From Lamellibrachia columna (taxonomy: Eukaryota; Annelida; Polychaeta; Sabellida; Siboglinidae): 64,000 nucleotides of DNA. The notes under the pieces are model-generated. The model did not search any database. It had not been told where the DNA came from and saw nothing but the letters and a program-made list of their open reading frames with translations. The stretch's first letter is position 1. The number at the start of each line of letters is the position of its first letter. Made by a program: the position numbers and the translations under genes. Below are positions 32,801-41,415 of this stretch, in pieces. The stretch lies in NCBI GenBank assembly GCA_963662155.1, contig OY759267.1, positions 39,343,939 to 39,407,938 on the forward strand, read 5' to 3'.

Positions 32801-35800
32801 TTTCTACCAGAATGCTAGTTAGAAAAGAAACAATCAGGTTTCTACCAGAATGCTAGTTAGAAAAGAAACAATCAGGTTTCTACCAGAATGCTTGTTAGAA
32901 AAGAAATAATCAGGTTTCTACCAGAATGCTAGTTAGAAAAGAAACAATCAGGTTTCTACCAGACTGCTTGTTAGAAAAGAAACAATCAGGTTTCTACCAG
33001 AATGCTAGTTAGAAAAGAAACAATCAGGTTTCTACCAGAATGCTTGTTAGAAAAGAAACAATCAGGTTTCTACCAGAATGCTTGTTAGAAAAGAAACAAT
33101 CAGGTTTCTACCAGAATGCTAGTTAGAAAAGAAACAATCAGGTTTCTACAAGAATGCTTGTTAGAAAAGAAATAATCAGGTTTCTACCAGAATGCTAGTT
33201 AGAAAAGAAACAATCAGGTTTCTACCAGAATGCTTGTTAGAAAAGAAACAATCAGGTTTCTACCAGAATGCTAGTTAGAAAAGAAACAATCAGGTTTCTA
33301 CCAGAATGCTTGTTAGAAAAGAAACAATCAGGTTTCTACCAGAATGCTTGTTAGAAAAGAAACAATCAGGTTTCTACCAGAATGCTAGTTAGAAAAGAAA
33401 CAATCAGGTTTCTACCAGAATGCTTGTTAGAAAAGAAACAATCAGGTTTCTACCAGAATGCTTGTTAGAAAAGAAACAATCAGGTTTCTACCAGAATGCT
33501 AGTTAGAAAAGAAACAATCAGGTTTCTACCAGAATGCTTGTTAGAAAAGAAACAATCAGGTTTCTACCAGAATGCTTGTTAGAAAAGAAACAATCAGGTT
33601 TCTACCAGAGTATTTGTTAGAAAAGAAATAATCAGAGAATTCATCAGAAAAGAAAGGATCAGCTTTTTTTCACAGACTAAATTCTGAAGTAAACTTTAAT
33701 AGCTGTGTTCAAAAGAAAATCTATATTAAATTATTCTCCCAAAGTATGAAAATTTTCACCAATAAAAGAAACTATCAGGTTTTATCAGGGTTAAAAAAAT
33801 ATTAATCTGATTTTTTTTTAACAAGATTTAACAAGATTTAACAAGATTTGCCATCCAAGCCAAAGGCCCAGATGGCAAGTGGACAAGGAAGCCATTGGCT
33901 TATCGAGAGTCCAACAATGTTCACCTACTTATAACCCGCCCTCCTGAGATATGTGTCAACCTTGTTTTTAAACATATTCACGCTGCTAGCAGTTACACAA
34001 TCTGTAGACAATTTGTTCCATTCATTTATTGTCCTCTGTGAGAACGAGTGCTTCCTGATGTCCAATCTACATTGATCCTTTACTAATTTTACCTCATGTC
34101 CTCTAGTTCTGCTATCCTTCTTGAGTGAGAAAAACATATTTCTATCAATAATTTCATACCCATTCAATATCTTAAAAACTTCAATCTGATCTCCTCTTAA
34201 CCTCCTTGTCTCTAGAGTTGTTAAACCACATTCTTTCAGGCGTTCTTCATAACTAAGGTCTCTAAGTTCTGGAATCATTTTAGTTGCTCTCCTTTGTATG
34301 CGTTCAAGCGTATCTATATCCTTCTTACGATATGGTCTCCATGCTTGTATACAGTATTCTAAATGAGGTCTAACTATTGCTTTATAAAGAGGTATAATTA
34401 ACTTTTTTCCCTTGTATGTTATGTTTCTTCTAATCAATCCAAGAATTTGATTACCCTTTGAAGCTGCAATACCACACTGCTCTGAAACTTTCATATCAGC
34501 GCTTATTGTAACTCCTAAGTCCTTTTCTTTTACAGTAGTACCCAGAACAGTATCTCCCATTTTATAGTTTACATTCAAGTTCCCATGTCCTGTATGTAGG
34601 CATTTACATTTCCCAAAATTGAACAGCATCTGCCATTTCTCAGACCATTTCACTAATCTGTCTAGATCGTTTTGTAAATGTTGTTTATCACCATCAGTAT
34701 TAACCTTTCTAAACAGTTTTGTGTCATCCGCAAATTTCAGTACGTTACTTGTTATACTGTCGTCCAAGTCATTGATATAAATTAAGAATAATATAGGTCC
34801 TAGTACTGACCCTTGAGGTACCCCACTCAAAACCGATTTCCAATTTGAAACTTCTCCATCTACTACAACTCGTTGTCTTCTGTCAGTCAGCCATTGTTCT
34901 ATCCAGTCAGTTATGCTATCCCCGATACCATGGGCTTTTAATTTAAGTAGCAATCTTTGATGTGGCACTTTGTCAAAAGCTTTCTGAAAATCTAAGTAGA
35001 TAATATCTACTGGCGATCCCACGTCTATCCACTTAGTGATTTCTTCCAAAAAACATAACATATTTGTTAAGCATGACCTTGCTTTAAGGAATCCATGTTG
35101 AGATGAATTTAATAATTTATGCTTAACGAGGAAGTCCACCATATGGTCTTTAATTAACCTTTCTAATAATTTACAAATCACTGACGTTAAACTCACTGGT
35201 CTGTAATTCTCTGACTTATTTCTCGAACCCTTTTTAAATAATGGTATGATGTTTGCTTCTTTCCATTCAAACGGAACAACTCCCTCTTTTAATGACAAGT
35301 TGAATACTCTTGCAAGTGGTATACTGATTTGATCTACTGTTTCCATTAGTAATTTTGGAGGAATCCCATCCACTCCCGGTGATTTGTTATCCTTCATTGC
35401 CCTTATTTTCTTAGCTACCAATTCTGGAGTTACAACTAACGGTCCTAAATATTCAGATTTAGCCCCCTGAAATTTAGCATCAGCAACTGGTAATGAACTA
35501 ATATCTTCCTTGGTAAACACTGAACTGAAGTAACCATTTAGGTCTTCCGCCATTAAAAACCCCTGTGATATTATATTTCCAGCACTGTCTTCTAGAGGTC
35601 CAACCTTGTCTTGTACGTTTTGTTTACTCCTGACATATGCATAAAAACTCTTGCTGTCATTTTTTATGTTACATGCCAGTTTTTGCTCATAGCTTCTTTT
35701 AGATTGTCTGATTTCAGTTGTAGCTGCATTAAGTGCCTCTTTGTATTTTGCATAGTCTTCTTCCTTTCTGGTACGCCTATAAACCCTCCACATAGTTTGT

Positions 35801-38800
35801 TTTAGCATTATTTTTCTAATAGCCTCTTTTGACAAATGTTTCTTTCTACACCGTTTTCCTTGTTTTCGGAAGGGAACAAATTTATCGATGATACTCTCAA
35901 TTTCATATTTAAGAATGTTCCAGCATTCAATTGCGGTCTTATTCATCAGCATGTTATTCCAATCTAGCTGTGCTAAGTATTTTCTCATATCTTTGTAGTT
36001 ACCTTTGTGGAAGTTTCTCTTGTACGTTTTCTTATTTTTACTTTCTGATTTTACATTGATGTCAAAATGTATTTGATTATGGTCACTATTACCCAATGGT
36101 TCAAATATTTTTACATTGTCCACTAATTCTTTTTGTGATGACAAAACTATATCTAATACATTTTCTCCCCTGGTTGGTTCTAGTACGTGCTGAGTAAGAA
36201 AGCTATCCTGGATTAAACATAGAAATTGTTGATCCTCAATCCCTGTGCTCTCTAGAGAATTCCATTGTATGTGTCCATGGTTAAAATCTCCCATTATGAT
36301 ACATTCCCCTTTACTAACTTCCTTTATAGCGTTTTTTATTTTTGTGTTGTCCTCTTCGTTTATGTTTGGACTTCGGTAAACTAATCCAATAGTTAATTTT
36401 GAATTTCCTGAAACAATTTTGCACCAAACAGCTTCATCGCAATCTGCTTCCCTTTCTAGTTTTATTTCATAAGCCTGAATAGATTCTTTAACATATAAAA
36501 TAACTCCCCCGCCCCTTCTTCCTATTCGATCTTTCCTAAACATTACGTATCCTGTCAGTCCTAATTCAGCATCTGTAATATCTATGTTGGCCCATGATTC
36601 AGTTATACCAATTATGTGAGGGTCAATATCTTCTACCATAATGTTTAATTCGTTTTTCTTATTTACTATGCTCCTTGCATTTAAACATACGCATATATAA
36701 CCTTTTTCAGAGATGTTTTTCGGATGATTTGATATTGGTTTATCTGTGCTAGTGGCCTCTTGTTCTGCTTGAGACACCTCTAGGTAACCCCCCTGCACTT
36801 CTAGTTTAAAGAATGTTTACTTCCAAAAACATTTGTCATTGTACCCAAGTCGCTATCTACTGCTGCTGAAAGTTTGTCCGCGAATACTGCCGCCCCCTTT
36901 CCACTTAAATGAAGCCCATCCTTCATGTACATATCTGCCCTCCCAACAAAACTTCCCCATAAATCCACAAATCCAACTTCCTCTTCCCTACACAGCCTCT
37001 GGACTAACATGTTAATTGCCATCCCCCGACAATTTCGATATTTGTGACCTCTCCTGCCCATTACAGGTAAAATCCCTGACAGTATTACCTGCTCAACCCG
37101 CGTCTGTTTTAGTGTTCTGACCAACTGCCTATATTTCCTAACTATGGCAGTTGTACCCTCCCTCTCTACGTTATTTGTCCCTACGTGTACTAAAACAGAT
37201 CCACCCTTACCCGAGCCTACGATGTTTTTTACCCTCTCAGTTATCGCCTCTATTTTGGCTCCAGGCAAGCAGACCACCACATCATCTCCCTTGTTTAAGA
37301 CTCTGTCGGTCTTCCTAACTATCGAATCCCCCACAAACACCCTCGCTCTCTTCCTCACCCCCTCTATCACTGCTGCAGAATAACTCTTCCTTTCGATCCC
37401 CTCCATCACATTCTGTCCTGACCCCTTCCCTCCTGTCTCCCCCACTTCCCACTCCTTTGCTCTTGTCTCTCCCACTCCCCTCTCCTTCACTCCGGTTGTT
37501 TTCCCTTCCGTCTCCCCCACTCCCTTCTCCTTCCCTCCTGTCTCCCCTACTCCCCTCTCCTTCCCTCCGGTTGTTTTCCCTCCCGTCTCCCCCACTCCCT
37601 TCTCCTTCCCTCCTGTCGCCGCTACTCCCCTCTCCTTCACTCCGGTTGTCTTCCCTCCCGTCTCCCCCACTCCCTTCTCCTTCCCTCCTGTCTCCCCTAC
37701 TCCCATCTCCTTCACTCTGGTTGTCTTCCCTTCCGTTCCTTTCCTTCCCGTCTCCTTACGTCCTGTCTCCCTATGACCTGTCACCTTCCCTCCTCTCAGC
37801 TTCCTCCCAGGCTGAGGTGAGCTCTCCCTAGCATCTCTTGTGTCTTTCGACACTTTATCGTCTACAGTTCCCCCACCGGAACTACTGGCACAACTCCCCT
37901 GTTCCCTTCCCACCATTGCCACAACGAGCAGCCTCAGCTCTTCCAACTCCACCTCTAGTTCCTTCATCCGTGCGCATCCCCTACACTCAAAACTAAAACT
38001 ATCTGCCTGGACCTCAGCCCAGGACTTCTCGCACCCAGACTTGACGAAATCCACCCAGTTGCTGCAACTGCCACAAATTAAATGCCTTGTGGCCTTTAAC
38101 TGCCGTTTGCACGGCGCCATCATACAATTTATTTTTAATTAGTTTGCTACGTTAGCCTTGAATAAGGCTGTTTTTGTGATCAAAAGAACACTTTAGGCTA
38201 AAAATCCTGCCACCTGGCGAATACGGAGAACACTGTGTAACAAAACAACGAAGTCAGTGTGTACTAATTTACGCTAAAATCCTGCTGTTAATTCCTTTTT
38301 ACCGAAAACGTTGACTACCACTATGTCAGATATTACCTTATGTATGTAATTTAAGTAAATAGATCACTTTATATATATATATATTAGCCAATGTAAACTA
38401 TTCACTATGCTATCTCAATTTTCGAATAGTAAACAACCCTATTATCGCTCGCTGAATTCCCCGACAGAATCCGAAACTAACTTACTCTAAAATACTCCCT
38501 CTGACTAATAATTAACAAAACCTGTTTCCTAATATATGTCTACAATACGTTTGTGTATAATATATATTCAATAGTAATACTTATTCTATTTGATATACCG
38601 CGTTTTTCTGTAAATGATCTACACCAAATTCAAGTCGCTGCACCAAGTCCAAGTAGCCGGAAGTCAAAATAAATTTTAATCTGGTATATAGACATTTATA
38701 TAGATGTTTATATTTATACTCTTTCAAATGTGTTCTATTCAAATCAATTGGGGTACTTGTGTTAACAGAGGGTACAAACATAAAATCATAAAATATTTGA

Positions 38801-41328
38801 CTATCAGGCTATCTGGTGTCAATACAGCTACATAAGTGTGCACACTTTGTGCTTTTGTATTAAAAAGCATATAAAACTTTGTTGATATCGATGCTTGTAA
38901 ACAATTATTTGTGTTAAATTCTTACAAATCAGCAATTAAAAAAATCATAAATCAAGGATTTTTGTTTTTGGGAGTGATTTAAATCATGATTTGGCAAACA
39001 TATGGCAGGTTTTATCAAATGATTTTTTTATAAATAGGAGACCAGAAAATAATCTCTCTCCACAACTTTAATCAGCATAGTATAGTATAGTGACACATTG
39101 ACAAACAATAATATATAGATGGTGGATGCGGCTATTTTACAAATATCGCTAACTGCCCACATGAATGACAACGTACTGTGAGTCTTGCGTCTCTTGGGGC
39201 TGGGTGACTGAGACGCCAATACATCAACTTCACTGTCTGACTCACCAAACGTTGCAGCCGACTCAATGGCGGCTTGAAGGATTTCTGACAGCAGATGGCA
39301 GCACATTATGACAACAAACTATACATAAAGACAAATATATTCAACTACATGGCACGTGATATCGTGCCAGTCACCTTAATTGGACTGCCACATAGAATTA
39401 ATAATAGAGCAAATATGATAAATACACACATAGCATTTGTTTTTATAAAATGGCACTTAACCATTTCAGTACTACAGTCCTGATCTGCTGTGACCACTGA
39501 ATACTGCATTCCCAGTGAATATGCAAGAAAAACAACTGCACCACTTCAAGTCAAGATTTCAGCAATAAAAATGCATTTTACGAATAGGAATATTATATAC
39601 TCTAAAAGTACAATAATCAGCGAGTAAAATGAGCCATATCATTTTACATTTCGTCGTCATGGTAACCAGCAATCCAAGATGGCCACCATGATTTTAACGT
39701 TTTTGCAGTTGCTGAACACAGTTGTATACCAATGTACAGTTCACCAACATCATTGTTGTTCCGATCGTCAACATCCGACAAAGATTCGTCACTAAAACTA
39801 TCAAATAATCTGTCCAAAATATATGTTGAAGTAATGTTGTCCGCCATTGCAGCCATTGTAGATTTTGATAATCCATCATTAAAAACCACGAAAGTCTCTG
39901 TAAAATGATATTGAGTGATCACCAATGATTGCTGCTACTGAATAGCTAATTCATTCGCCATGACAACTGCATACAACAAGTAGCTCCATGTAGTGGAAAT
40001 TTTTGAGTAAAAGCGATTTAAATGGTGAATGTAGCTATTGCCAAAGATTCGGCCTGTCGTACTGTGGTACTGTAGCTTCACATCGCGAGGCCGGAAATTT
40101 GGCATGTTGTACTGAAATGGTTAAAACTGCCTCTGCAAGTCAGTTTGTTTAGCTTGTCTCGTTTCAGAATCATTTCACACAAAAATCAGACCTACCTAGT
40201 GTCCAATAGGACATGCTGGGTCATGTCTACTAGCTTCTAGGACATGCTGGCTCGTGTCCACTAGGACATGCTGGCTCGTTTGCACAATTTTTTTATTCAA
40301 ACTAATGATCAAAGTCGATTCTTTTGACATTTTCTACAAAAGTATGCAATCTTTTTATTAAACCAACTATAACTGTTCACATTACAGATTTGAAAATCAA
40401 CAAACCTGATTCACTAAGAGCTAAATGAATTGAAAAGGAACTTTTAAGTAGTAAAACCCAAGCAGCTGAATTATTTAACATTACATCAAGAAGAACATGA
40501 AGAAACAAACAGAAGATTGCACCTACCACTGTCGTTGCTGTCATCACTAGCAGCTGGTGCTGCCTGTGGCGCCTCCAAATGGCTTGTGTTAGTTCCTGCC
40601 ACAACGTGTGAATTGAACAGCTGGTCAAGGTGCAGGAGCTGACCGGGCGAGTTGCACCTGTACAGTACAAACGTTGTAACAAAGTTGCACACCTGGATAG
40701 TATGAACAGTTAAGCACCAAACAAGTATAATCACACTGTCTTCCCAGCAACACTGAATACTATGGACTTGCTAAGTACACTCTTATTGTGAATTTGTTGC
40801 ATTGTAAGAATATTATATTATTACACACAATTAACAAAGCATTAATTGATTAATGTGTTAGATTTGTTTACAATATATGACAAGATTCAAGATTAATATA
40901 TTGCCTTATGCAGCAAGTACAAATATGTGCATACAAATATGTACATACATATATTATTTATATATACAAATATGTTACTAAATCAATGATTCGTACCGAA
41001 TGTTAGAAATGTCTTTGAGCAGGAACTTCCCGCCAGTCTCTGAGGGCAGTATTTTACGTGACACAGTTGAGGCACATGTATGTAATGTTGGGGTTCGCTG
41101 GCTCAACTTCACATGGTCAGGTGACCAGTCCACGCGACCTATGATCGGACTGTTGGGCAGTTCATATGTTGCTGACCCAAGGTGGACAGGAGACGTTGTG
41201 ACAAGATGGTCGACTTTCTGAAACTGTATAGCAGCAACATTGAAAGATTCACCATGTACTGTTATGTTGAAGATGCTATATTCTGATTATCAACTGGCTA
41301 AATATACTAATCAATTGACAGTATTAAA

Positions 41329-41415
<87 letters not shown>

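Larger units (their letters stand above)
33821..38200 (-). mobile_element. CR1-like LINE, probably full length
   Basis: A non-LTR retrotransposon with both reading frames intact. ORF1 encodes a zinc-finger/coiled-coil/SGNH-esterase protein and ORF2 an endonuclease and reverse transcriptase. The 3' end (left side on this strand) is three copies of a 10-bp unit, AAATCTTGTT on the element's sense strand. Short tandem repeats at the 3' end are typical of CR1/L2-type LINEs. The 5' boundary is not sharp; the ORF1 start is at 38123 and the 5' UTR probably extends to about 38200-38340. No target duplication is obvious. A near-identical truncated copy at 48247-49315 indicates recent activity. Confidence 0.9.

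Noticed and set aside
37457..37831. Plus-strand Ser/Pro/Leu-rich open frame
   Set aside because: Antisense of the LINE ORF1 repeat region; the minus-strand ORF1 has recognisable domains on both sides.
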